From Pantoea rwandensis (GTDB taxonomy: Bacteria; Pseudomonadota; Gammaproteobacteria; Enterobacterales; Enterobacteriaceae): a DNA stretch of 64,000 nt. A program made the position numbers and the translations under genes. Position 1 is the stretch's first letter; every line of letters starts with the position of its first letter. Under the pieces are notes generated by a model. That model was not told where the DNA came from. It worked only from the letters and a program-made list of their open reading frames with translations, and searched no databases. Shown one piece after another: positions 18,969 through 26,723 of the stretch. The stretch spans positions 1-64,000 of the forward strand of contig NZ_MLFR01000031.1 in assembly GCF_002095475.1 (NCBI RefSeq), given 5' to 3'.

Positions 18969-18985
18969 AGCAAGAGCCGTTCCAA
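18969..18985 (-). promoter_or_regulatory. Candidate sigma-54 promoter for hpxWXYZ
   Basis: The minus strand reads TTGGAACGGCTCTTGCT. It has GG and GC exactly 12 nt apart and differs from the sigma-54 consensus mainly by A for C in TGGCAC. The start site would fall about 75 nt before the hpxW ATG. No NtrC palindrome was seen upstream, so confidence is moderate. Confidence 0.45.
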
Positions 18986-19054
18986 TTTTGGTCCGGCATC
19001 AATCTGGATCGATTTGTGCTAGCTTGTGATGAAACGAAAGTTACAGGACCGATG

Positions 19055-19894
19055 ATGAAACAGCTTGATGAACGACTACGCAGTCATTACCCGCAACTGT
19101 CGCCGCAAGAGCAGCGCATTGCCGACTTTGTGTTTGACCATTTTGATGATCTGATCAGCTATAACAGCGCAGAGCTGGCAAGGCTGAGCGGGGTTTCAAA
19201 AGCGACGGTGAGCCGCCTGTTTAAGCGTCTGGGCTATGAAAAATACAAAGATATGCGTGATGAGCTGCGCGTGCTGCGCCAGAGCGGTATGCCGCTCACG
19301 GACAATCGCGACGCAGTTCAAGGCAATACCTTGTTGTCACGCCATTACAAGCAGGAGATGGCGAATCTGACACAGTGGGTGAATAGCATTGATCCACAAC
19401 ACTTTGGTGAAGTCATACAGGCGTTGGGTAGTGCTAAACGGGTCTTTATCATTGGTATGCGTAACGCTTATCCCGTGGCGCTGCACTTACGTCAGCAGCT
19501 GATGCAAGCGCGCCCACAAGTCTACGTGCTGCCACAGCCCGGTCAGACGCTGGGGGAAGAGCTGGTGGATATCACTCCGGAAGATATGGTGGTGGTGATG
19601 GCCTTCCGTCGGCGCCCTCGTATTATCCGCCCACTCATGCAGCAGTTGCAGCAGAGCAACATCCCAGTACTGGCGCTGTGTGAGCCGCAGGCGCAGGGGA
19701 TTATCACTCTGGCGCAGTGGCAGTTATGTGCACCGCTGGACAGCGTCTCCGCCTTTGATAGCTATGCTTCCGCGATGAGTCTGATCAATCTGCTGGCCAA
19801 CGCGCTGCTGCATGAAATGTTGACGCAAGGGCGTCAGCGTATTCACCAAATCGCCGATCTCTATCAGCATCTTGATGAGTTAGAACACCGATAG
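19055..19894 (+). CDS. RpiR/MurR-family transcriptional regulator
   Basis: About 280 residues: an N-terminal RpiR-type HTH (SPQEQRIADFVFDHFDDL through SGVSKATVSRLFKRLGY) and a C-terminal SIS sugar-isomerase-like domain starting near KRVFIIGMRNAYPVALHL. RpiR regulators often use a phosphosugar, but some in purine clusters sense pathway intermediates. The start is the second of two ATGs (19052/19055), giving AGGA a 6-nt spacing. The longer open frame back to 18938 lies inside the intergenic repeat and is rejected. Divergent to hpxWXYZ, it likely controls it; Klebsiella has an RpiR gene at the same place. Confidence 0.8.
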   Translation: MKQLDERLRSHYPQLSPQEQRIADFVFDHFDDLISYNSAELARLSGVSKATVSRLFKRLGYEKYKDMRDELRVLRQSGMPLTDNRDAVQGNTLLSRHYKQEMANLTQWVNSIDPQHFGEVIQALGSAKRVFIIGMRNAYPVALHLRQQLMQARPQVYVLPQPGQTLGEELVDITPEDMVVVMAFRRRPRIIRPLMQQLQQSNIPVLALCEPQAQGIITLAQWQLCAPLDSVSAFDSYASAMSLINLLANALLHEMLTQGRQRIHQIADLYQHLDELEHR

Positions 19895-19897
19895 TGG

Positions 19898-19912
19898 GCA
19901 CCATTTTGGTGC
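19898..19912. promoter_or_regulatory. NtrC-type enhancer palindrome
   Basis: GCACC-ATTTT-GGTGC is a perfect palindrome of the NtrC binding type (GCACC followed by GGTGC at 5-bp spacing). It is centred about 140 bp before the predicted sigma-54 start site, a usual enhancer distance, and directly follows the RpiR stop codon. Confidence 0.7.
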
Positions 19913-19939
19913 TTTGCACTTTTTTTGATCACCACTGTT

Positions 19940-19960
19940 AACGGGCATCTGGCCCGTTTT
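19940..19960 (+). terminator. Terminator after the RpiR gene
   Basis: AACGGGC, a five-base loop, GCCCGTT and two more T. A short stem that probably ends the regulator transcript before the ABC operon promoter. Confidence 0.55.
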
Positions 19961-20018
19961 ATCTCCTAAACCTCTGCGGTTATCTATTTTCCCTCGCGTT
20001 AATGCCTTGGCACTTCGG

Positions 20019-20035
20019 TTGGCACATTAGTTGCA
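20019..20035 (+). promoter_or_regulatory. Sigma-54 promoter of the ABC transporter-hpxJKQT operon
   Basis: TTGGCAC-ATTAG-TTGCA matches the sigma-54 consensus: TGGCAC at -24 and TTGC at -12, with GG and GC 12 nt apart. It lies about 50 bp before the binding-protein ATG. Combined with the NtrC-type palindrome upstream, it predicts expression under nitrogen limitation. Confidence 0.8.
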
Positions 20036-20086
20036 AATCAATTAATCAAGAATCTTTTGTTTCACGAAAACTCACCGGGGTGCATA

Positions 20087-20872
20087 ATGAAAAAAGTTTT
20101 ACTGGCAGTCGCAGGCGCAGCATTGCTGATGGCACAGGTTGGTAGTGCGATGGCCGACCAACTGCAGGATATTCAAAAACGTGGTGTTATTCGTGTCGCC
20201 GTGCCACAGGATTTTCCGCCGTTTGGTTCAGTCGGCACGGATTTACAGCCGCAAGGCTATGACATCGACATGGCCAAGTACCTGGCCAAACAGATGAAAC
20301 TGAAGTTGCAGCTGGTCCCTGTTTCCAGTGCCAACCGCGTGCCGTATCTGCAAACCGATAAAGTGGATCTGGTGATTTCTAGCATGGGCAAAAACGCTGA
20401 GCGTGAAAAGGTGATCGATTTCACTCGCGCCTATGCACCGTTCTTCCTTGGCGTGTTTGGCCCGAAAGGCGAAACCTTGAAAGATGCGGCCGCGTTAAGC
20501 GGTAAATCCATCGGCGTCACGCGCGGTGCGGTGGAAGACATGGTGCTGAGCGACATTGCACCAAAGGATGCGCAGGTGAAGCGTTATGAAGATAACAACA
20601 CCACGCTGTCGGCCTATCTTTCTGGTCAGGTGCAGTATGTCGCAACCGGTAACCTCGTGGTGGCTGCGATTGCACGCCAGAACGCAGAAAAAGCACCGGT
20701 GCCGCAGTTCATGCTGAAAGATTCCCCGTGTTTTATCGGTCTGAAGAAAGATGAGCCGGCGCTCAAGGACAAAGTAAATGCGTTGATTGAGCAGGGCATC
20801 AAAGACGGTACGCTGAACAAGTTGTCAGAAGAGTGGCTGAAAGCCCCACTGCCAGCCAACCTCGGCGCATAA
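20087..20872 (+). CDS. ABC transporter periplasmic binding protein (amino-acid/polar type, family 3)
   Basis: A 261-residue secreted binding protein with a Sec signal peptide (MKKVLLAVAGAALL..., cleavage after AMA near residue 22). A family-3 solute-binding domain starts at IQKRGVIRVAVPQDFPPFGS. Such proteins bind amino acids and other small zwitterions. In this operon, with allantoate and ureidoglycine enzymes, the ligand may be a ureide such as allantoate (inference). The start at 20087 excludes ten upstream codons that would spoil the signal peptide. Confidence 0.85.
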   Translation: MKKVLLAVAGAALLMAQVGSAMADQLQDIQKRGVIRVAVPQDFPPFGSVGTDLQPQGYDIDMAKYLAKQMKLKLQLVPVSSANRVPYLQTDKVDLVISSMGKNAEREKVIDFTRAYAPFFLGVFGPKGETLKDAAALSGKSIGVTRGAVEDMVLSDIAPKDAQVKRYEDNNTTLSAYLSGQVQYVATGNLVVAAIARQNAEKAPVPQFMLKDSPCFIGLKKDEPALKDKVNALIEQGIKDGTLNKLSEEWLKAPLPANLGA

Positions 20873-20876
20873 CGCA

Positions 20877-21545
20877 ATGATTGGGCAACTCAATTTTGCA
20901 GACCTCTGGCCGCACTGGCCAGAGTTACTGGCAGGGCTGTGGGTCACGATTCAGATAACGGTTCTCGCCACGGTGGGTGGGGTGAGTCTGGGAATTCTTG
21001 GTGCGGCACTGCGCAGCGGCAAACCGAGCTGGGCGAGTCGCATCTGGGGCGTTTATGTCGAGCTGATCCGTAATACGCCATTTGTGGTACAGCTGTTTTT
21101 TATCGTCTTTGGTTTGCCCAATCTTGGTCTGAAACTGACGGCGGGCGAAGCAGCGCTGCTGGCGATGTTGATTAACCTTGGCGCATACAGCACTGAAATT
21201 ATCCGCGCCGGCATTCAGGTGACGCCGAAGGGGCAGTGGGAAGCGGGCCGTGTACTGGGGTTGACCCGTACGCAGACCTTTATCCGCGTGGTGCTGCCGC
21301 CGTCGCTGCAACGTATTTATCCGGCGCTGGTCAGCCAATGCATCATTGTGATGCTCGGTTCATCGGTGGTGTCGCAGGTGTCATACGAAGAGTTGACCTT
21401 CGCCGCCAACCTGATTCAGTCGCGTACTTTCTTGAGTTTTGAAGTCTATCTGGTGACCACGCTGATTTATCTGGCGTTGTCGATTGCCATGCGACAGCTG
21501 CTGCTGGCGCTGGGGCGTAAATGGTTTGGAGCGCAGCCCGCATGA
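20877..21545 (+). CDS. ABC transporter permease (HisMQ/GlnP type)
   Basis: A 222-residue inner-membrane permease with about five hydrophobic segments. The family EAA loop is recognisable in GQWEAGRVLGLTRTQTFIRVVLPPSLQRI, which contacts the ATPase. It follows the binding protein by four bases and its stop overlaps the next permease (ATGA). It would form a heterodimer with the second permease. Confidence 0.87.
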   Translation: MIGQLNFADLWPHWPELLAGLWVTIQITVLATVGGVSLGILGAALRSGKPSWASRIWGVYVELIRNTPFVVQLFFIVFGLPNLGLKLTAGEAALLAMLINLGAYSTEIIRAGIQVTPKGQWEAGRVLGLTRTQTFIRVVLPPSLQRIYPALVSQCIIVMLGSSVVSQVSYEELTFAANLIQSRTFLSFEVYLVTTLIYLALSIAMRQLLLALGRKWFGAQPA

Positions 21546-22198
21546 CAACCTTTACTGACTGGGACATCCTGCGCAACCTGCTGCTGGCGGCGCGCTGGAC
21601 GATTTTACTGTCGCTGGTGGCCTTTTTCGGCGGCACGCTGGTGACCTTACCGCTGCTGTTTCTGCGGTTGTTAAAGCGTCCCTGGCTGACGCGCCTGATT
21701 CGCTGCTACACCGAACTGTTTCAAGGCACGCCGTTGTTAATGCAGCTGTTTCTGGCCTTCTTTGGCGTTGGACTGTTTGGCATTGACGTAGCGCCCTGGA
21801 CCGCCGCTTCGCTGGCATTAACCTTCTACACCAGCGCATTTTTGGTGGATATCTGGCACGGCAGTATTCGCGCCTTGCCCAAAGGTCAGTGGGAAGCGTC
21901 TCGCTGCCTTGGACTGAGTTTTGGTCAAACGCTGTTTCGTGTGGTGGCGCCGCAGGCGATCCGTATCGCCATCGCGCCCACGGTGGGTTTTGCCGTGCAG
22001 GTGATCAAAGGCACTGCGCTGGCATCGATTATCGGTTTCGTCGAGCTGACTAAAGCCGGCACCATTTTGAACAACGTGACGTATCAGCCCTTCAAGGTCT
22101 TTGGCCTGGTGGCGCTGGGTTACTTCCTGATGTGTTATCCGCTGTCGCGTTACAGCCAGTACCTGGAGAAAAAATTCAATGCCGCTCATCACCATTAA
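21542..22198 (+). CDS. ABC transporter permease, second subunit
   Basis: A 218-residue polar-amino-acid-type permease with its EAA loop at GQWEASRCLGLSFGQTLFRVVAPQAIRI. The ATG at 21542 overlaps the previous stop. The seven-codon upstream extension is not needed. Its 3' end overlaps the ATPase gene by 20 bases, which indicates tight coupling. Confidence 0.87.
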   Translation: MTTFTDWDILRNLLLAARWTILLSLVAFFGGTLVTLPLLFLRLLKRPWLTRLIRCYTELFQGTPLLMQLFLAFFGVGLFGIDVAPWTAASLALTFYTSAFLVDIWHGSIRALPKGQWEASRCLGLSFGQTLFRVVAPQAIRIAIAPTVGFAVQVIKGTALASIIGFVELTKAGTILNNVTYQPFKVFGLVALGYFLMCYPLSRYSQYLEKKFNAAHHH

Positions 22199-22910
22199 TC
22201 AGGTCCAGAAGTACTACGGCGATAACCACGTTCTGAAAGGCGTCGATCTGGATATCGACAACGGCGAGGTGATTTCGATCATCGGCCGCAGCGGATCCGG
22301 CAAAAGTACCTTACTGCGCTGTATGAATGGGCTGGAAGGCTATCAGGATGGCAGCATCAAACTCGGCGGCATGACGATTACCGACCGCGAATCTCAGGCA
22401 CGTGAAATCAGCCGTTCAGTTGGCATGGTGTTCCAGAACTTCAACCTGTTCCCGCACATGACCGCGCTGGAAAACGTGATGCTGGCACCGCGTCGGGTGC
22501 TGAAGAAAAGTGAAGCCGAGTGCCGCGAACTGGCGACGCAGATGCTGGAGAAAGTCGGTCTCGGCGAACGCATCAACTACTATCCGGCCAATTTATCCGG
22601 TGGTCAGCAACAGCGTGTGGCGATCGCCCGTGCGCTGGCGATGCAGCCGAAAGTATTACTCTGTGATGAGATCACCTCGGCACTCGATCCTGAGCTGGTG
22701 GGCGAAGTGCTGAAAGTACTGGAGCAGCTGGCTGCCGAGGGTATGACGCTGATCCTCGTCACTCATGAAATGAACTTCGCCCGTGATGTGGGCGATCGCG
22801 TGGTGTTTATGCATCAGGGACGCGTCTGGGAGCAGGGCGACAGCAAAACGCTGTTTGCCAACCCGCAGACCGCCGAGCTTAAACAGTTTATCTCCACTGT
22901 CCGTCTTTAA
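22179..22910 (+). CDS. ABC transporter ATP-binding protein (GlnQ/HisP type)
   Basis: A 243-residue nucleotide-binding subunit. Walker A is GRSGSGKST (near residue 37), the Q-loop is in VFQNFNLFPH, the signature is LSGGQQQR and Walker B is VLLCDEITSALDPE, followed by the H-loop in LVTHEM. All motifs are intact. The ribosome site GGAG lies within the preceding permease gene. It completes a four-gene importer encoded ahead of hpxJ. Confidence 0.92.
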   Translation: MPLITINQVQKYYGDNHVLKGVDLDIDNGEVISIIGRSGSGKSTLLRCMNGLEGYQDGSIKLGGMTITDRESQAREISRSVGMVFQNFNLFPHMTALENVMLAPRRVLKKSEAECRELATQMLEKVGLGERINYYPANLSGGQQQRVAIARALAMQPKVLLCDEITSALDPELVGEVLKVLEQLAAEGMTLILVTHEMNFARDVGDRVVFMHQGRVWEQGDSKTLFANPQTAELKQFISTVRL

Positions 22911-22930
22911 GTTTTCAAAAGGAATAGCAC

Positions 22931-24166
22931 ATGGATATCAGTCAGTTTTCGCAAATTAATCCACCACAACGCCTGCTGATGGGACCCGGTCCTATTAACG
23001 CCGATCCGCGTGTCCTGCGCGCCATGTCGAGCCAGCTGCTGGGGCAGTACGATCCGGCGATGACACACTACATGAATGAAGTGATGGCGCTGTATCGTGG
23101 TGTATTTCGTACCGAAAACCGCTGGACCATGTTGATTGACGGCACCTCGCGCGCCGGTATCGAAGCGATTCTGCTCTCGGCTATCCGTCCGGGCGACAAA
23201 GTGCTGGTGCCGGTGTTTGGCCGCTTTGGTCATCTGCTGTGTGAAATTGCCCGCCGCTGCCGTGCCGAAGTACACACCATTGAAGTGCCGTGGGGCGAAG
23301 TGTTCACCCCTGACCAAATTGAAGACGCGATCAAAAAAGTGCAGCCACGCCTGCTGCTGACGGTGCAGGGTGATACCTCCACTACCATGCTGCAGCCACT
23401 GGAACAACTCGGTGCCATCTGCCAGAAATATGGCGTGCTGTTCTATACCGATGCCACCGCTTCACTGGGCGGTAACGCGCTGGAAACCGATGCCTGGGGA
23501 CTGGATGCGGTCTCTGCCGGCATGCAAAAATGCCTTGGCGGCCCATCGGGCACTTCACCAATCACGCTCAGCCCGCAGATGGAAGCGGTGATCCGCAAAC
23601 GTAAGTGTGTGGAAGAGGGCATCCGCACTGCGGATCATCAGGATGGCGATGACGAGATGATCTACTCCAACTATTTCGATCTCGGCATGATCATGGATTA
23701 CTGGGGCCCGGAGCGTCTTAACCATCATACCGAAGCCACCACCGCGCTGTTTGGTGCACGCGAATGCGCACGATTGATGATGCAGGAAGGGCTGGATAAA
23801 GGGATTGCACGTCACAAGTTGCATGGCGAGGCGATGCTGAAAGGCATTCAGGGCATGGGCCTTGAAACCTTTGGTGATCTGAAACACAAGATGAACAACG
23901 TACTCGGCGTGGTCATTCCGCAGGGCGTGAATGGCGATCAGGTACGCAAATTGGTGCTGGAAGATTTTGGTATTGAGATCGGCACCTCCTTTGGTCCGCT
24001 GCACGGCAAAGTGTGGCGCATCGGCACCATGGGCTACAACGCGCGCAAAGATTGTGTGATGCAAACCCTGAGCGCGTTGGAAGCGGTGTTAAACCATGTT
24101 GGCTTCCGTTCGACACAAGGCGCGGCGATGCAGGCAGCGTGGGATCATTACGGGAGCCACGCATGA
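22931..24166 (+). CDS. hpxJ: (S)-Ureidoglycine-glyoxylate aminotransferase
   Basis: A class V PLP-dependent aminotransferase of 411 residues, homologous to Klebsiella HpxJ/UGXT. It transfers the amino group of unstable ureidoglycine to glyoxylate, giving oxalurate and glycine. The PLP lysine is Lys200 in SAGMQKCLGGPSG, and the cofactor Asp lies in FYTDATASLGG. The N-terminal LMGPGPINADPRVL is the AGT-type substrate loop. The stop overlaps hpxK by four bases, coupling it to the enzyme that makes its substrate. Confidence 0.9.
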   Translation: MDISQFSQINPPQRLLMGPGPINADPRVLRAMSSQLLGQYDPAMTHYMNEVMALYRGVFRTENRWTMLIDGTSRAGIEAILLSAIRPGDKVLVPVFGRFGHLLCEIARRCRAEVHTIEVPWGEVFTPDQIEDAIKKVQPRLLLTVQGDTSTTMLQPLEQLGAICQKYGVLFYTDATASLGGNALETDAWGLDAVSAGMQKCLGGPSGTSPITLSPQMEAVIRKRKCVEEGIRTADHQDGDDEMIYSNYFDLGMIMDYWGPERLNHHTEATTALFGARECARLMMQEGLDKGIARHKLHGEAMLKGIQGMGLETFGDLKHKMNNVLGVVIPQGVNGDQVRKLVLEDFGIEIGTSFGPLHGKVWRIGTMGYNARKDCVMQTLSALEAVLNHVGFRSTQGAAMQAAWDHYGSHA

Positions 24167-25422
24167 GCAATAGCCTGATGACCGCCAGCGAGGCGCAATC
24201 CGCCGCCGCCCGCGTCATGGCGCGCTGCGATGCCCTCGCTGAGATCAGTGAAAACGAAGAGGGTTTGACGCGAGTTTACCTGTCTCCCGAACAATTACGG
24301 GCCAATGCCCGCGTCGCCGAGTGGATGCAGGCGGCGGGCATGACCACCTGGCAGGATGCGGTAGGCAATATCTGTGGGCGTTATGAATCAGCAGAGCCCG
24401 GTGCTAAAGCCTTGCTGCTGGGATCGCACCTCGACACCGTACGCAATGCCGGACGCTACGACGGCATGCTCGGTGTGCTCAGTGCGATAGAGACAGTGCA
24501 ATGGCTGCATGAACGTCAGCAGCGTCTGCCACTGGCTATTGAGATTGTCGGCTTTGGCGACGAAGAAGGTACGCGCTTCGGAATTACGCTGTTGGGCAGC
24601 CGGGGTATCACCGGCACATGGCCAGAGAGCTGGCTGGCTCATCCCGATGGTAACGGCACGACTGTCGCGGAAGCCATGCAGGATGTTGGTCTGGATGGCG
24701 CAAAGATCATGCAAGCTGCACGCGACGTCAACGACATTGCCGCCTACCTTGAGCTGCATATTGAACAAGGCCCGTGTCTTGAGCAGGAAGATCTGGCGCT
24801 GGGCGTGGTCACCGCGATCAACGGTGCGCGTCGCTTGAACTGCTGTTTTGTTGGTGAAGCGGGGCATGCAGGAACGGTGCCGATGACGCATCGTCAAGAT
24901 GCGCTGGCAGCGGCAGCGGAGTGGATGGTGTTTGTCGAACAGACCACGCGTGAACAAGGGCCGCAGCTGGTGGCGACTGTTGGCACCTTGAGTTGTTTGC
25001 CGGGGGCGGTCAACGTCATCCCGGGTGAAGTGCAGCTGTCGCTGGATGTGCGGGGTCCGCAGGACGAACCGCTGGAGCGTCTGCAATCCTTGCTGTTAAA
25101 CCAGGCTGAAGCGATAGCGAGACGTCGTGGCCTGACATTTACTGCCAACGAATATTACCGCATTGCCGCCACGGCTTGTGACGCACGTTTACAGCAGGCG
25201 TTGAGTCATGCAGTAGAAACCGTGCAAGGGCGCAGTCTGTCACTGCCAAGCGGCGCCGGCCACGATGCGATTGCCATTGCAGAACGTTGGCCGGTGGGAA
25301 TGCTGTTCGTGCGTAATCATCGTGGCATCAGCCATCACCCGGCTGAATCGGTACAAGCTACGGATGTGGCACAGGGCGTGCAGGCTTATGTGCAAGCGGT
25401 ATGCGATTTGGCGCGTGGTTAA
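24163..25422 (+). CDS. hpxK: Allantoate amidohydrolase
   Basis: An M20-family dinuclear metal amidohydrolase of 419 residues. It converts allantoate to ureidoglycine with release of ammonia and CO2. Metal ligands are visible: His89 and Asp91 in GSHLDTV, Asp100 in GRYDG, Glu134/135 in GDEEGTRFG, and the distal His in PSGAGHDA. The start at 24163 gives the usual 4-bp overlap with hpxJ; the longer frame within hpxJ is ignored. The enzyme is related to E. coli AllC and to beta-ureidopropionase. Confidence 0.9.
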   Translation: MSNSLMTASEAQSAAARVMARCDALAEISENEEGLTRVYLSPEQLRANARVAEWMQAAGMTTWQDAVGNICGRYESAEPGAKALLLGSHLDTVRNAGRYDGMLGVLSAIETVQWLHERQQRLPLAIEIVGFGDEEGTRFGITLLGSRGITGTWPESWLAHPDGNGTTVAEAMQDVGLDGAKIMQAARDVNDIAAYLELHIEQGPCLEQEDLALGVVTAINGARRLNCCFVGEAGHAGTVPMTHRQDALAAAAEWMVFVEQTTREQGPQLVATVGTLSCLPGAVNVIPGEVQLSLDVRGPQDEPLERLQSLLLNQAEAIARRRGLTFTANEYYRIAATACDARLQQALSHAVETVQGRSLSLPSGAGHDAIAIAERWPVGMLFVRNHRGISHHPAESVQATDVAQGVQAYVQAVCDLARG

Positions 25423-25434
25423 GGGAGTGACAGC

Positions 25435-25929
25435 ATGGATCTCGTCCGTTTCAATCAGGCCTCTGCCGTCGAGGCGCAGGTAGCGATAGCGCATTGCGTC
25501 GCGATTCCTGCCTGGCAACACGCGGTGGTCACCGCACGCCCTTTTGACAGTCTGACCGATCTGTATAGCGCGGCCGCGAGTCTTGCTCAACAGTGGCAAG
25601 TTGGAGAACTCGAGCAAGCGCTGAGTGCCCATCCACGCATTGGTGAACGGGCGCAGGGGGCGGGCAAAGAGGCGACGCTATCGCGCAATGAGCAGTCGGC
25701 CATGCAACAAGCCGACGGCGCACTGCAATTTGCCATGCTGGCGGGCAATCAATCCTATGAGCAGCGCTTTGGCCGAGTATTTTTGATTCGTGCTAAAGGA
25801 CGCAGTGGTGAGGAGATGCTGGCGGAATTGCAGCGCAGGCTCAACAATGATGCAGAGGCAGAACAGCAGGAAGCGCTGGCGCAGCTAAGGGAAATCACCT
25901 TGTTACGGTTAAAGGAGAGCATCGTATGA
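25435..25929 (+). CDS. hpxQ: OHCU decarboxylase
   Basis: 2-Oxo-4-hydroxy-4-carboxy-5-ureidoimidazoline decarboxylase, 164 residues. It makes the decarboxylation step to S-allantoin stereospecific. The catalytic His66 and Glu71 sit in the family motif SAHPRIGE, and the later NQSYEQRFGRVFLIRAKGRS block is also typical. It overlaps hpxT by four bases, so the two successive pathway enzymes are co-translated. Confidence 0.92.
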   Translation: MDLVRFNQASAVEAQVAIAHCVAIPAWQHAVVTARPFDSLTDLYSAAASLAQQWQVGELEQALSAHPRIGERAQGAGKEATLSRNEQSAMQQADGALQFAMLAGNQSYEQRFGRVFLIRAKGRSGEEMLAELQRRLNNDAEAEQQEALAQLREITLLRLKESIV

Positions 25930-26261
25930 GCACCATTACCACGCACATTCTGGATACCGCGCTGGGTAAACCGGCCATAGGCGTAGCGATTTCACTGGAA
26001 CAGAATAGCCCGGAAGGATGGTTGCCGATTGCGGAAGGTGAAACTGACAGCGATGGCCGTATTAAAGATCTGACGCCAGAGCCGTTAGCGCCGGGCCATT
26101 ACCGACTCACTGCCGAGATTGGCGACTACTTTGCTGCTGATGGGCGCGATGCACTCTATGTCAGCGCGCAAATTGATTTTGTGATTGGCGCAGCGGGCAG
26201 TCACTACCATCTGCCGTTTTTGATTTCTCCCTGGTCGTGGTCAACCTATCGCGGCAGTTAA
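25926..26261 (+). CDS. hpxT: 5-Hydroxyisourate hydrolase (transthyretin-like)
   Basis: A 111-residue transthyretin-related protein that opens the ring of 5-hydroxyisourate to OHCU. Signature residues are His7 (THILD), Arg45 (DSDGRI), the late His pair in SHYHLPFL, and the C-terminal YRGS tetrapeptide that marks HIU hydrolases and separates them from transthyretin. It has no signal peptide and is cytosolic. It is the last gene of the ABC-hpxJKQT operon. Confidence 0.93.
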   Translation: MSTITTHILDTALGKPAIGVAISLEQNSPEGWLPIAEGETDSDGRIKDLTPEPLAPGHYRLTAEIGDYFAADGRDALYVSAQIDFVIGAAGSHYHLPFLISPWSWSTYRGS

Positions 26262-26262
26262 T

Positions 26263-26296
26263 TTTGTAACGGTCGCCATAAATGGCGCCCCTACAA
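26263..26296. repeat. REP-like palindrome after hpxT
   Basis: GTCGCCAT-AA-ATGGCG forms a hairpin flanked by TTGTA and TACAA. The same core type (GTCGCCAT/ATGGCGAC) recurs at 33729. It directly precedes the 44-bp tandem array. Confidence 0.55.
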
Positions 26297-26326
26297 CCCT
26301 CTTTGATCGTCGGGTACGCATGGATG

Positions 26327-26587
26327 CCTACCTGGCTGCAAACGACACCTGTCTCAATGACGCATTGATGCGTAGCTGGCCGTAAACGATACCTGTTTTG
26401 ATGATGCATTGATGCATTGATGCATTGATGCATTGATGCGTAGCTGGCCGTAAACGACACCTGTTTTGATGATGCATTGATGCGTAGCTGGCCGTAAACG
26501 ACACCTGTTTTGATGATGCATTGATGCGTATCTGGCCGCTAACGGCACCTGTATTAATGATGCAATTAAACGCAGCTGGCGTTAAAC
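26327..26587. repeat. Tandem array, about five copies of a 44-bp unit with a nested 8-bp repeat
   Basis: Unit starts fall at 26327, 26371, 26439, 26483, 26527 and a partial copy at 26571. The central copies at 26439 and 26483 are identical. The unit begins CGTAGCTGGCCGTAAACGA. The copy at 26371 carries CATTGATG four times instead of once, making it 68 bp. Outer copies have diverged. No ORF spans it. It fills most of the 462-bp hpxT-katG gap; the rest (26588-26723) should hold the katG promoter, which I could not assign. Confidence 0.9.
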
Positions 26588-26723
26588 CCCTACTTTCTGT
26601 GCGTCATGTCACACGCTGCGCTTGAAAGACAGTAACTATCAAAACCTTCGGTTCATCCAAATATATTCTTTCACAATGTGCGGTTATCTTTACCGGACAA
26701 TGTGAAGCAAACGGAGCCGAAAA

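Noticed and set aside
20008-20024. A second TTGGCAC copy just before the sigma-54 promoter
   Set aside because: The base pair spacing gives TTGG instead of TTGC at -12, so it is a weaker fit than the copy at 20019.
24013-24162. Longer hpxK start within hpxJ
   Set aside because: The 4-bp overlap start at 24163 has family length; the extension lies in another frame of the aminotransferase.
26327-26587. Possible CRISPR array
   Set aside because: Repeats are contiguous without unique spacers, no cas genes are near, and the inner 8-bp expansion is typical of slippage.
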